Shown: positions 18,712-27,273 of the stretch, piece after piece
How the letters are laid out: each line of letters begins with the position of its first letter
Position numbering within the stretch: position 1 is the first letter of the stretch
From: Ignavibacteriota bacterium
GTDB lineage: Bacteria > Bacteroidota > Ignavibacteria > Kapaibacteriales > UBA2268
Assembly (NCBI GenBank): GCA_020437395.1
Contig: JAGQWJ010000019.1
Location: 38-52,637 of the forward strand
Reading direction: 5' to 3'
DNA: 52,600 nucleotides
Position numbers and translations under genes: made by a program
The notes under the pieces: model-generated
Told to the model about the DNA's origin: nothing
The model's database searches: none
The model's input: the letters and a program-made list of their open reading frames with translations, nothing else

Positions 18712-20199
18712 ATGAATATGAGTTCAGAATTTATTTTACTTTTACCCTTGATAATAGTTGGCGTTATGTCAGTTATATCAATCTTGGTAGATGCAATAAA
18801 TCCAAATAGCAAAAACAGCGGCTATTATCTATCTATAGTAAGTATAGTTGCGGTTGGCGGATTCGCATTAAACAACTTTTATTTGAATATATCAGGTATA
18901 AATCTTGATGGTGCTAATCTGATAACTTCCAATATGTTGTCATTTGGTGGTTTCTCTGCATTCTTTGATTTGTTGTTCAGCATTGGAGCTCTACTAATTG
19001 TGTTGAATGCACGTAACTATCTGGATACTGTTAAAACTGAATTAAATGAATTTTATAATCTAGTGCTTTACGCACTTGCTGGTATGATGGTGATGGCACA
19101 CTCAAATCACCTATTAACACTATTTATAGGTATTGAGTTAATGTCAATTACTTTTTATATTATGGCTGGCTATTTTAGATTTGCGTCACAATCAGTAGAA
19201 GCATCTTTGAAATACTTCTTACTAGGTGCGTTCTCAACTGGATTTCTAGTATATGGTATGGCAATGTTATATGGAAGTACAGGAAGTATGTTCTTCCCTG
19301 AAATCACAGTAGCTATCGTTAGTGGAAGTGCAAATAATGCCTACTTAATGTTTGGGGCGGCACTTATGATAATGGGGCTTAGCTTCAAATCATCAGCATT
19401 CCCTTTCCACCAATGGGCACCAGATGTTTACTCTGGAGCACCAACAGTAGTGACTTCATTTATGAGTACTGCTGGTAAAGCAGCTGCTTTATCTGCTTTC
19501 ATAATTATCGCAAAAACAATTATCCCAATGGGATTCGATCCAACTGGTTTAGAATCAGCTGTCAATACAGACAAATTAATCACAGCAATTGCTGCTATTT
19601 CTGCTCTTACTATGTTAGTCGGTAATATAACTGCCTTAGTTCAGAAAAATGTGAAGCGTATGTTAGCTTACTCATCAGTAGCACACGCAGGTTATATGCT
19701 AATGGGTATAGTAGCTAATACTGCTGCTGGTTGGTCTGCATTGATGTTCTACGCTGTTGTATATACTTTTATGCAAATTGGTGCTTTTATCATAGTTGGC
19801 CTATTAGAAAGAGATACAGACAAGAATTTGGAATACGATGATTATGCTGGTTTAAGCAAAAGACAACCTGCTCTAGCAGCTATAATGGCTTTATTTATGT
19901 TCTCATTGGCAGGTATCCCACCAATGGCTGGATTCTTCGGTAAATACTACTTATTCATGTCAGTGATAAACACTGGACATTTATGGTTAGCTTTGATAGC
20001 TGTTGTTTCTTCAATCATTTCAGTAGTATTCTATATTGGATTGATAGTTAAAATGTACTTTACTGACTCAGAAGACGTAGAGGGTGAATCACTACCGTGG
20101 AACGCTTCTAGAATGTTAGTCTTCGTTACTAGTGCAGTAGTTTTGATAATAGGGCTTAACCCAGGTGGTATGCTTTCATTCATCAAATCTGCCCTGTAA
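18712..20199 (+). CDS. nuoN: NADH-quinone oxidoreductase subunit N
   Basis: Third antiporter-like subunit of complex I, 495 residues, normal length. Family marks are LFIGIELMSITFYIMAGYFR, SFKSSAFPFHQWAPDVYSGA and GIPPMAGFFGKYYLF. The start is 23 bases after nuoM. An in-frame MNMSS gives two nearby ATGs (18712 and 18718). A terminator follows, so nuoLMN forms a closed three-gene transcription unit. Confidence 0.97.
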   Translation: MNMSSEFILLLPLIIVGVMSVISILVDAINPNSKNSGYYLSIVSIVAVGGFALNNFYLNISGINLDGANLITSNMLSFGGFSAFFDLLFSIGALLIVLNARNYLDTVKTELNEFYNLVLYALAGMMVMAHSNHLLTLFIGIELMSITFYIMAGYFRFASQSVEASLKYFLLGAFSTGFLVYGMAMLYGSTGSMFFPEITVAIVSGSANNAYLMFGAALMIMGLSFKSSAFPFHQWAPDVYSGAPTVVTSFMSTAGKAAALSAFIIIAKTIIPMGFDPTGLESAVNTDKLITAIAAISALTMLVGNITALVQKNVKRMLAYSSVAHAGYMLMGIVANTAAGWSALMFYAVVYTFMQIGAFIIVGLLERDTDKNLEYDDYAGLSKRQPALAAIMALFMFSLAGIPPMAGFFGKYYLFMSVINTGHLWLALIAVVSSIISVVFYIGLIVKMYFTDSEDVEGESLPWNASRMLVFVTSAVVLIIGLNPGGMLSFIKSAL

Positions 20200-20226
20200 A
20201 CTAGATTATAAAGAAATAGAAAACCT

Positions 20227-20255
20227 AAGGGGACAAGAAATTGTTCCCTTTTTTT
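20227..20255 (+). terminator. Rho-independent terminator of nuoLMN
   Basis: Stem AAGGGGACA / TGTTCCCTT with one G-U pair and a five- to six-base loop, followed by seven T. It lies 28 bases after the nuoN stop. Confidence 0.85.
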
Positions 20256-20299
20256 GTGGTGGCTACAAAATAAACACAATTACCCTTTGGATTCTAGGA

Positions 20300-21631
20300 T
20301 TACTCCACCACAACAAACTTACCATTGAAATGAATACTACCATTTTTTGATAAAGTGTAGAAATATACACCATTATACAAATCTATAATTGGTACTGTTT
20401 CAAATACAAAACCATAATTTGAGTTCAACTTGTTTGATTGTAGCTGTTGCCCAGATGAATTATATAGTTGAAACTTATAGCTTGAATAAGTATCATCATT
20501 AATCGCAATTTCTAGATTATGACCTGATTGATAAACTTTAACTCTTTGGTTTGAAGAAATATCTTTTATTTCGGACTTAGTTTCAAGTCTAAATATACCA
20601 GTAGCATAAGCTGTATAGAGCGCCGTTTCTCCAGCCCAAGTAATTTCAGACTTAATACTTGCCATTTCTTGGGTTTCAGGATATCTTCTCCAGGTTTTCC
20701 CTCCATCAGTCGTCTCTATTATATTACTCCAACTACCTACTGCTATTCCATGCTTTTCATTTTTAAATGAAAGATGTGAAAGCCCAAAAGTTTCACCACT
20801 TGGGTCTCTTAATAATCTTTCCCAATTTTTTCCATTGTCTGTTGATTTCCAAATCAAGTCATAAGCTAGATCAGCTATACCTGTCCTTTCACGTCCACAA
20901 GCATACAGCACTGTGTCATTTACCCTTGATATTTCATTCAATACTGGTTGAGCTCGATTCCCACGTTTCTCGAGATTCGCATAAACTGAAAACTCATCGT
21001 TAACTAAATCATATTTTATAAAGTTTGTAATATACTCACTAGTATCATTTTCTAATTCTTTATTAAAAAAAGCGACATTATTAGAATCTATATAAAAAAA
21101 AGATTTATCGAGATAATACTCGGTTGGTATTTTGACAGATGTAAAGGTTTCCCAATTATCTAATGTATGAAATATTCTGCCCAGATTAAAAGTAAGGCCT
21201 TTGTATTTTGAATACATTATTAGATTGTCTAATCTTTTATCTAAGAAATCATCTGTAAGTTCTACTCTTTTAAAAGTTTTACCACCATTCGTACTCTTAT
21301 CTATTACCCATCCATCATAATATAAAGTGTAAAACTGTAAACTATCAAAAATGAATGTCCTATAGGGTCTATCAACAGAATCCAAAGGAACTTCAGAATA
21401 ATCAATTTCTTGGGATAATTCCCAAGTTAGCCCACCATTGTACGATTTTTGTATGAACTTCTTTTTATAGTAAATATCTGTAAAGGCTAAGCAATTTAAA
21501 CTGTCATAGCAGTATATACCCATATTATCATCATAAATACCGTAAGGAGGTGAGACCATTACCCATTCTTTCTCAGAATAAGCATAGCTTATACTGAGAA
21601 TTAGAAAGGTGATTTTAAATATTTTATTCAT
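20300..21631 (-). CDS. BNR/sialidase-like repeat protein with T9SS sorting domain
   Basis: A 443-residue secreted protein with a signal peptide (IFKITFLILSISYAYS). Its body has propeller-type repeats of the BNR/photosystem-II-stability (YCF48-like) kind, seen as STNGGKTF, STDNGKNWERLL and TTDGGKTWRRY (Asp-box-like S/T-x-D/N-x-G-x-T/N-W). Residues about 360-443 form a T9SS type A sorting domain (KFQLYNSSGQQL, NGVYFYTLSKNGS). It is therefore likely surface-anchored; enzymatic activity cannot be inferred. A remnant of another sorting domain ends two bases before its ATG. Confidence 0.8.
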   Translation of the reverse strand: MNKIFKITFLILSISYAYSEKEWVMVSPPYGIYDDNMGIYCYDSLNCLAFTDIYYKKKFIQKSYNGGLTWELSQEIDYSEVPLDSVDRPYRTFIFDSLQFYTLYYDGWVIDKSTNGGKTFKRVELTDDFLDKRLDNLIMYSKYKGLTFNLGRIFHTLDNWETFTSVKIPTEYYLDKSFFYIDSNNVAFFNKELENDTSEYITNFIKYDLVNDEFSVYANLEKRGNRAQPVLNEISRVNDTVLYACGRERTGIADLAYDLIWKSTDNGKNWERLLRDPSGETFGLSHLSFKNEKHGIAVGSWSNIIETTDGGKTWRRYPETQEMASIKSEITWAGETALYTAYATGIFRLETKSEIKDISSNQRVKVYQSGHNLEIAINDDTYSSYKFQLYNSSGQQLQSNKLNSNYGFVFETVPIIDLYNGVYFYTLSKNGSIHFNGKFVVVE

Positions 21632-21633
21632 TT

Positions 21634-21855
21634 TTATTTTACAATTGTTAATACATTACTTGAAATTACTTCATTCTTGTAAACTATTCTATAGAAATAA
21701 TTCCCAGATTTCATATCGGTACTATTTATACTGATAACCTTGCCACTTCGTACTTTATTATATGTACTTTCGAATACCATTTTAGACATAATATCATAGA
21801 TTTCAATAGACAATTCTTCTATTCTTGAAGTTTGTATGATGAAATACCTTATTTT
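21634..21855 (-). pseudogene. Stranded T9SS sorting-domain remnant
   Basis: On the minus strand a 73-codon open frame ends with TAA two bases before the next gene's ATG. Its translation reads as the end of a T9SS type A sorting domain: ELSIEIYDIMSKMVFEST, then SINSTDMKSGNYFYRIVYK, then SSNVLTIVK. It is closed upstream by an in-frame TAA and has no ATG before codon 23, no signal peptide and no passenger domain. The simplest reading is a gene whose body was deleted, leaving only the C-terminal domain. A functional 51-residue product from the internal ATG seems unlikely. Confidence 0.7.
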
Positions 21856-21983
21856 TTAAATGCTCACTTTTAAATTAAAGAATAACTTCTAGATTTCATA
21901 CTTATTTATCTTCATTTAAGGTGTGCCTCTTTACTAATTCAACTGTTATTTGTAAATTAGTATAAACCAATTTAGGAAATAGT
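21856..21983. other. Intergenic stretch upstream of the lipoprotein gene
   Basis: About 128 AT-rich bases between the sorting-domain remnant and the lipoprotein gene on the other strand. It must carry the promoter of the lipoprotein/EVE pair. I see no clear promoter match, hairpin or coding remnant of the missing passenger gene. Confidence 0.4.
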
Positions 21984-22472
21984 ATGAAAAAGATATTAAT
22001 GATTTTGACGCTTGCATTGTTTGTAAGTTGTAGTGATTCTACTACTGATCCAGTAGATAAAAATGCCACTAAAGTTGATATAGCTAAACTCTCATCTCAA
22101 CCCGGATTCGAGACTTATCAATCAAGCTATGACTCTTATACTCCAAATCCTGACTATGTGGATAGTTTGAAATCTGTTTATAATTCTGCTGACGATAAGT
22201 TCTATATATATATGAAATTGGACTGTCAATGTAACGCTAGTACGAAACTGTTCCCAAGAATGATGAAGACTATAGATGCAGCAGGTATTAGTCATGACAA
22301 TATTAATATGTATATTATGTTAGATGAAACTTATAATTATCCTGAAAAAGACTTTATAACTGTTACAGATTTACCTCAGTTATTTTTGAAAAACGATAAA
22401 AATATTATTGATGTAACTTCAACTCCTGATTCTGTATTAGTAGAATCTGTATTATATCAAGCCTTCAAGTAA
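21984..22472 (+). CDS. Putative thioredoxin-fold-like lipoprotein
   Basis: A 162-residue lipoprotein (lipobox FVSC, Cys16). The mature part has KFYIYMKLDCQCNASTKLFPRMM, a strand followed by a CxC pair at the start of a helix, and later DLPQLFLKND, a strand with a Pro in the place of the thioredoxin cis-proline. This suggests a thioredoxin-like fold, but the motif is CxC rather than CxxC and redox activity is uncertain. The family is not one I recognise by name. The EVE-domain gene follows after two bases, so they are co-transcribed and probably translationally coupled. Confidence 0.55.
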   Translation: MKKILMILTLALFVSCSDSTTDPVDKNATKVDIAKLSSQPGFETYQSSYDSYTPNPDYVDSLKSVYNSADDKFYIYMKLDCQCNASTKLFPRMMKTIDAAGISHDNINMYIMLDETYNYPEKDFITVTDLPQLFLKNDKNIIDVTSTPDSVLVESVLYQAFK

Positions 22473-22474
22473 AT

Positions 22475-22882
22475 ATGAATTATTGGTTAATAAAATCTGA
22501 ACCTCACACATATAGTTTTGCTCAGATGAAATCTGACAAGAAAACTATGTGGGACGGAGTTCGTAATTATCAAGCAAGAAACTTTATGAGAGAAATGAGA
22601 AAGGGCGATATTGCCCTTTTTTATCACAGTGGCAAAGATAGACAAGTAGTTGGAGAAGTTGAAATAGTTAAAGAATTCTACCAAGACCCAACTACTGAAG
22701 ACACAAACTGGGTTGTTGTTGATGTTAAATATAAAAGGATTTTGACCAATCCAGTTAATCTAGCAGATATTAAATCAAAGAAAGAACTAAGTGAAATGCA
22801 TTTGGTTCGTAACTCAAGGCTTTCAGTTAGCTCAGTGAGTAAGAAAGAGTATGATTCAATTATAAGAATGTCAGAAGTTTGA
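22475..22882 (+). CDS. EVE-domain (PUA-like fold) protein
   Basis: A 135-residue single-domain EVE protein, a PUA-like fold related to YTH domains that is thought to bind modified bases in RNA or DNA. The family signature is clear: MNYWLIKSEPHTYSF, then MWDGVRNYQARNFMR, then KGDIALFYHS and VVGEVEIVKEFY. The ATG lies two bases after the upstream lipoprotein stop. Its stop abuts that of the convergent glycosyltransferase gene. EVE proteins in other bacteria are sometimes linked to restriction of modified DNA, but nothing nearby supports that here. Confidence 0.92.
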   Translation: MNYWLIKSEPHTYSFAQMKSDKKTMWDGVRNYQARNFMREMRKGDIALFYHSGKDRQVVGEVEIVKEFYQDPTTEDTNWVVVDVKYKRILTNPVNLADIKSKKELSEMHLVRNSRLSVSSVSKKEYDSIIRMSEV

Positions 22883-23899
22883 TTAGCTTCCTATTATTAC
22901 TTTAATTTTCTTTAATATTGAAGAAGGCGATATAGAACTCATACACTCATGGGTTCCTAGTGGACAGGATTCGGAGCCATGTACTCTGCAGGGACGACAC
23001 TTGAGAGATTCATTTTGAACCACCACACTATTTTCTGCTAAAGGACCAAATCCAAACATAGGGTGTGTTGCACCAAAAATTGCAATAGTTGGAGTATTAG
23101 TTAACGATGCAAAATGAGTTGGTGCACTATCATTGGTAACAAGTACATCGGATTGGAGCAATAACTGATAAGTTTGCGAAATAGTAGTTTTACCACATAA
23201 ATCAATGACGCCATTTGACAATTTCAAACAGTCTTGTTTGCTCCCAACCACCACAACGTTATAATCTCCTAGCAACAAGTTAGCTAAATCAGAGTAGTTT
23301 GTACTCCCCCACTTTTTCGTATTCCACACAGAACCAGGCGCTAATACTACTGTTTTTTTATTCTCGTTAAATTTATTCTGAAGTAGTAAATTTTCAACGA
23401 ATAATTTATCATCAATATTCAAATCTAATTCTATAGGCATTTTCTCAAAGTCCTCGAAAATCGTAGATATGTATCTATCAGCTTCATGTAGATGGTTAAG
23501 GTATTTTGGTTTATGAGTGTAAACTCTTGAATTTGTAGCGTTATCAAAACCAATCTTAATATCAGAATGAATGTTTTTTACAATTTGAGAAGTTCTATAA
23601 GATTTATGGAGGGAAACAATTATATCAAAATTATATGCTGAAAGACTTTTTGCAAAGTCAATTGTACTTCTAATTGACTTATGAGTACCTTTTTTATCCA
23701 ATATAAATAAACTATCAATAGACTTAACAGGAGATAGAACTTCAGCTCCGGGTTTAGTAGTTAATACTGAAATTTGGCAGTTATGGGAGCTTTTGAGTTT
23801 TTGAGTCAAGAAAGCTGTTAGGGCGATATCACCCAAAAAAGCTGTATTAATTATAAGAATATTACTATTTGGTGCTATATCTATCAATCTAACTTCCAT
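22883..23899 (-). CDS. waaF: Glycosyltransferase family 9 (heptosyltransferase II-like)
   Basis: GT9 enzyme that most likely adds a heptose-type sugar to the lipopolysaccharide inner core at the cytoplasmic face of the inner membrane. The 338-residue protein has an N-terminal Rossmann block (ILIINTAFLGDIALTAFL), VVLAPGSVWNTKKWG, and the donor-site block LVTNDSAPTHFASLTNTPTIAIFG. It also has a Cys-rich CRPCRVHGSESCPLGTHECM segment as in WaaF-type enzymes. The gene overlaps the acyltransferase gene by 16 bases, consistent with a lipid A/core operon. Exact acceptor and donor are not proven. Confidence 0.85.
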   Translation of the reverse strand: MEVRLIDIAPNSNILIINTAFLGDIALTAFLTQKLKSSHNCQISVLTTKPGAEVLSPVKSIDSLFILDKKGTHKSIRSTIDFAKSLSAYNFDIIVSLHKSYRTSQIVKNIHSDIKIGFDNATNSRVYTHKPKYLNHLHEADRYISTIFEDFEKMPIELDLNIDDKLFVENLLLQNKFNENKKTVVLAPGSVWNTKKWGSTNYSDLANLLLGDYNVVVVGSKQDCLKLSNGVIDLCGKTTISQTYQLLLQSDVLVTNDSAPTHFASLTNTPTIAIFGATHPMFGFGPLAENSVVVQNESLKCRPCRVHGSESCPLGTHECMSSISPSSILKKIKVIIGS

Positions 23900-24765
23900 C
23901 TATTGTGTTGCCAAGCCCAAAGCCCAGGGTTTAATTTGATTGTATCTTCTAATAATTTCAAATATCTTTTGGTTAACTCTTCGACACCATTGGGACTATC
24001 ATCTAAATCCGAATGGTCAATTTCAACTAAATCAACATTATAATTATTATTCGAATCTCTAATTGCAAACCCGACAATAATAGGAGTTTTGAATTTCAAA
24101 GCTAACGTCGCAGGAGCTTTGTATGTTCTAGCTTTTCTTCCCAAAAACTCTAATTCCAATCCCTCATTTGTTCCAGCTCTTTGATCTGAAAGCATAGCAA
24201 TAATGTCATTGTACTTTATGGCTTTTACTAAAGTCATGCCTGCTTTGTTCATATCTATTAGCTGATTACCACTTCTCTGTCTTAAATTTCGCAAATATGC
24301 ATCCGTATATGGGTTCATTTGGTACTTAATTACTATATGTAATACTCTCTTTAATATTACACTTGCTGAATACGCCAAAAGCTCCCAATTACCAAAATGT
24401 CCCGATAATAATATTACACCTTTACCTTTACTTTTGGCTTCCTCGATTAATTCTATATTGGAGTAGTTCACTTTAGAAATAGGAGCATTAAAATCATAAG
24501 TATCGATTGTTAATAATTCTACAAGAGTTATTCCCAGATTCTGATATGATTCCTTCATAATAGTTCTAATTTCATAGTCAGAGTGTGTTATACCTGATTG
24601 TTTGATATTATTGTAAGTTATTCCTCTTCTTTTTGAAGAAACTAACATCATAATAGAACCAAATATTTTGCCTATTTTTATTTTAATTGATTCTGGACAC
24701 AATTTAAGTGAGGTTCGCAACAACTTAAATACCAATAGTGATATTCTTTGAAATAAGTCTTTCAT
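23884..24765 (-). CDS. lpxL: Lipid A late acyltransferase (LpxL/HtrB family)
   Basis: Membrane-associated acyltransferase that transfers a secondary acyl chain to the lipid A precursor. The 293-residue protein has a hydrophobic N-terminus and the catalytic HX4E motif HFGNWE (His123, Glu128) within VILLSGHFGNWELLAYS. It also has the family blocks AMLSDQRAGTNEGLELEFLG and PATLALKFKTPIIVG. Its ATG overlaps the stop of the upstream GWxTD gene (TAATG), and its end overlaps the GT9 gene, so the three are translationally coupled. Confidence 0.9.
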   Translation of the reverse strand: MKDLFQRISLLVFKLLRTSLKLCPESIKIKIGKIFGSIMMLVSSKRRGITYNNIKQSGITHSDYEIRTIMKESYQNLGITLVELLTIDTYDFNAPISKVNYSNIELIEEAKSKGKGVILLSGHFGNWELLAYSASVILKRVLHIVIKYQMNPYTDAYLRNLRQRSGNQLIDMNKAGMTLVKAIKYNDIIAMLSDQRAGTNEGLELEFLGRKARTYKAPATLALKFKTPIIVGFAIRDSNNNYNVDLVEIDHSDLDDSPNGVEELTKRYLKLLEDTIKLNPGLWAWQHNRWKLD

Positions 24766-26165
24766 TATCTATCTGCGTTTCTACTACTGTTATACTTTGG
24801 ACTACCATCATTATCTATAGCAGGGTTGAACTCTTGAAACCAATTATAGTTCTTAATTTCGTTTGGAGCAGTTGAATGTACTAACAAAAATGAATTATCA
24901 CCGAATCTATCTACAAAAAAGAAATAGGAGCCACCATATAAATCATCATATTGCCACTCTTCAGCAGCTTTTCTACCGGATTTAGCTCTAAATATTTCAC
25001 GATTCGTAGGGAAACCATACTTTAGTAATATTCTACCTCGTTCAGTTTTCCAACCAGGCATAATGTCGCCTCTTGAGAAATATTTTGTCGCATACTCAAT
25101 TCTATCTTGAAACTTAGTCATAAGCTCATTTACTGCAGTAGTAGTATCAGGATCCCTCTCCTTCCAAAAATTATAAAGTGCTCTTTGTTGTGCACGGACG
25201 GAATTCAAAAGTTCATATTTTTCAATCTCGAATTCGGTCAATAAGATTTTCATCGTCTCATACTCATATTTCACTTTCTCTTCTGTCATTAAAGCAAATG
25301 GACTTCTTTCGAATGAGATATTGTCAACAAATTTTTGTGTTATGTGAAAATCTCGATTAGGATCTAATATATAGAATTTTGATACTTGTGTTTGCAACAA
25401 GCTACTATTATTATATATATTAATGACTAATTTATATACGCCGTTTTTTAGTGTATCTATAGGGATTAAGCCATAATCGAAAAACGAATTGGAAACATTC
25501 CCTTTTTTCTTTTTGAATGTATTTACATCTTTATTATCACCAGTTCTTATTATATATTCGATTTCAATATTTCTTTTACTATTTGTATCAATATTATATA
25601 CTTCATAGTAATATTTTAAATAAGGATAGATACCGCTTAGAGTATGCTCTACATTGGGGATTAGAAACAATTTATTTTTTTGAAATAAAGGATTATGCTG
25701 TGACGAGTCAAAGTTAAATATTTGATGAGCTAATAAAATATCCGAGATTAAGACATTCTTAGAATTAAAGTCTCTAACATCAAGTTTACCCGTGTATTCT
25801 TCTTGATTATCAGAAGATCTTGAGACAACTAACTTATAATTATACTGCCCAGGAAACAAAGTAAAATATTTCTTATCAAAGAGTACTAAAGATGTATCAT
25901 TGCTATATTTTGGATATTGGAAAACCCAATTAGAATTAATAGATTCGATACCAGTAGAAGTAACTATTAAGTTAAATTTAGTCGATGAATATTTAGTATT
26001 GTTTGTATCAGATATATAAAATAAGCTATCACTATGGAGTTGATAGTTAAATTCAAATAAAGTCTTATTCTCGTCATATCGGAATTGTAAAATATTAAAT
26101 TCAACTGAATTTAGGTTCAGCTGTAAAGAAAGAAATAATATTATGGTAAAAAAAGTTATTTTCAT
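24765..26165 (-). CDS. GWxTD-domain secreted protein
   Basis: A 466-residue exported protein with a signal peptide (ITFFTIILFLSLQLNLNS), beta-rich repeats in the N-terminal two thirds, and the C-terminal GWxTD domain. Here the name motif reads PGWKTERGRILLKYGFPT, with the Gly-Trp at 371-372; the Asp of GWxTD is replaced by Glu. Other family marks are EEWQYDD and FFFVDRFGDNSFLLVHS. The domain is common in FCB-group genomes and its function is unknown. A hairpin sits five bases upstream of the ATG, with no Shine-Dalgarno in between. It leads into the lipid A genes. Confidence 0.8.
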   Translation of the reverse strand: MKITFFTIILFLSLQLNLNSVEFNILQFRYDENKTLFEFNYQLHSDSLFYISDTNNTKYSSTKFNLIVTSTGIESINSNWVFQYPKYSNDTSLVLFDKKYFTLFPGQYNYKLVVSRSSDNQEEYTGKLDVRDFNSKNVLISDILLAHQIFNFDSSQHNPLFQKNKLFLIPNVEHTLSGIYPYLKYYYEVYNIDTNSKRNIEIEYIIRTGDNKDVNTFKKKKGNVSNSFFDYGLIPIDTLKNGVYKLVINIYNNSSLLQTQVSKFYILDPNRDFHITQKFVDNISFERSPFALMTEEKVKYEYETMKILLTEFEIEKYELLNSVRAQQRALYNFWKERDPDTTTAVNELMTKFQDRIEYATKYFSRGDIMPGWKTERGRILLKYGFPTNREIFRAKSGRKAAEEWQYDDLYGGSYFFFVDRFGDNSFLLVHSTAPNEIKNYNWFQEFNPAIDNDGSPKYNSSRNADR

Positions 26166-26170
26166 ATAAA

Positions 26171-26204
26171 AATGCCGTCAAATATATTTATACTTAACGG
26201 CATT
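26171..26204 (-). terminator. Hairpin with T-tract between the PorV-like gene and the GWxTD gene (terminator or attenuator)
   Basis: Perfect 8-bp stem AATGCCGT / ACGGCATT with an 18-base loop. On the minus strand it is followed directly by five T and then the GWxTD start codon, which begins only five bases after the stem. It could end the receptor operon or attenuate read-through into the GWxTD/lipid A genes. Confidence 0.65.
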
Positions 26205-26226
26205 GAATTAAATTATTTGATTCAAT

Positions 26227-27255
26227 TTAGAAATCAAGACCAACAGTAAATCTATTAATAAGCCCAATATCCGCAGTAGGATTGATTGAATAATCAAGAG
26301 CACCGTTGAACCCGCCACTATTGTAATTAAGCCCTAAACCACCAGCAAGACCTAGTTGATCATGACCGATTAAGTAACCACCTCTTACAAAAACTAAATC
26401 GTTCCAAGAGTATTCCAAACCTACTACATACTGCTCTGGTGAATCTGAAGAAGCAACAAAATCAAATGCTGCATCTAACTGATTCATCTCATCAGAAAGA
26501 ATTTCTTTAGCAAATCCAACTCTAAACATCAAAGGTAATGAGAATCTATAAGCAGTATATTCCAAGTCCTTAGGCAATGTTTGAATAAAGTCATTCACTT
26601 TATTTCTGTCTGATAGACCTTCACCCCTATATGCGTGATCTGTGCCTAGGTTATGAACAGAAAAACCGAACTTAATACCTTCAATTCCTGTGTCATATTG
26701 TGTTCCTACGTCAATAGCTAATCCACTGCTCGAAACGTCAGCAAAGGCAAGTTGAACGTACTTCGCTGTTATACCAAATGAGAACTGATCAGTTAACTTT
26801 CCAGCAAAAGTCATTTGCATAGATATATCATCAACCGAATAATTTCTACCTGTTCCTTGATCTTGGAGTAAAGTAGTTTCTTCAATATCGCCGGTAGTGA
26901 AGTTAACCATACTTATAGCTAATCTATATTGAGAACTAATTGGAAATGCGACAGCAGCAAAATTGTGCGAAAATCCACCAAACCAAGATGTATAAGAGAA
27001 ATTTGTAGTTACTCCTTCTTGCTCATTAATACCAGCAGGGTTAAAGTGTAATGCTGTCAAATCGTTGGCTAGAGCACTAAAAGCACCAGCCATACCAGTA
27101 CCCCGGGCACCGACTCCGATTTTTAAGAATTGTCCACCATCAGCACCGACCTTAGTAAAATCTTGAGCATTGGAAGCCGAAAAAACCTTCCCCGTGTCAA
27201 CTGCATGTAAGTTGATTAACGGTAGTATAATTAATATCATTATTATCTTTTTCAT
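26227..27255 (-). CDS. PorV/PorQ-like outer-membrane beta-barrel protein
   Basis: Outer-membrane barrel of the PorV/PorQ (FadL-like) family, whose best-known member PorV is the T9SS shuttle that carries substrates from the translocon to the attachment complex. After a signal peptide it shows the family N-terminus FLKIGVGARGTGMAGAFSAL and DLTALHFNPAG, then regular amphipathic strands, and ends FTVGLDF. Two ATGs are six bases apart (27261 and 27255); the AGAGGA site is eight bases from the second and only two from the first, so 27255 is preferred. It lies 12 to 18 bases after the 1573-residue protein gene. Genomes of this group carry many such paralogues next to secreted proteins, so this is probably a dedicated partner, not the housekeeping PorV. 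Confidence 0.82.
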   Translation of the reverse strand: MKKIIMILIILPLINLHAVDTGKVFSASNAQDFTKVGADGGQFLKIGVGARGTGMAGAFSALANDLTALHFNPAGINEQEGVTTNFSYTSWFGGFSHNFAAVAFPISSQYRLAISMVNFTTGDIEETTLLQDQGTGRNYSVDDISMQMTFAGKLTDQFSFGITAKYVQLAFADVSSSGLAIDVGTQYDTGIEGIKFGFSVHNLGTDHAYRGEGLSDRNKVNDFIQTLPKDLEYTAYRFSLPLMFRVGFAKEILSDEMNQLDAAFDFVASSDSPEQYVVGLEYSWNDLVFVRGGYLIGHDQLGLAGGLGLNYNSGGFNGALDYSINPTADIGLINRFTVGLDF

Positions 27256-27273
27256 ATTCATTTTCCTCTGATT

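Noticed and set aside
15136-20199. Mrp-type cation/proton antiporter instead of complex I
   Set aside because: The L, M, N order, their lengths and the NuoL C-terminal extension fit complex I; no MrpC, E, F or G genes accompany them.
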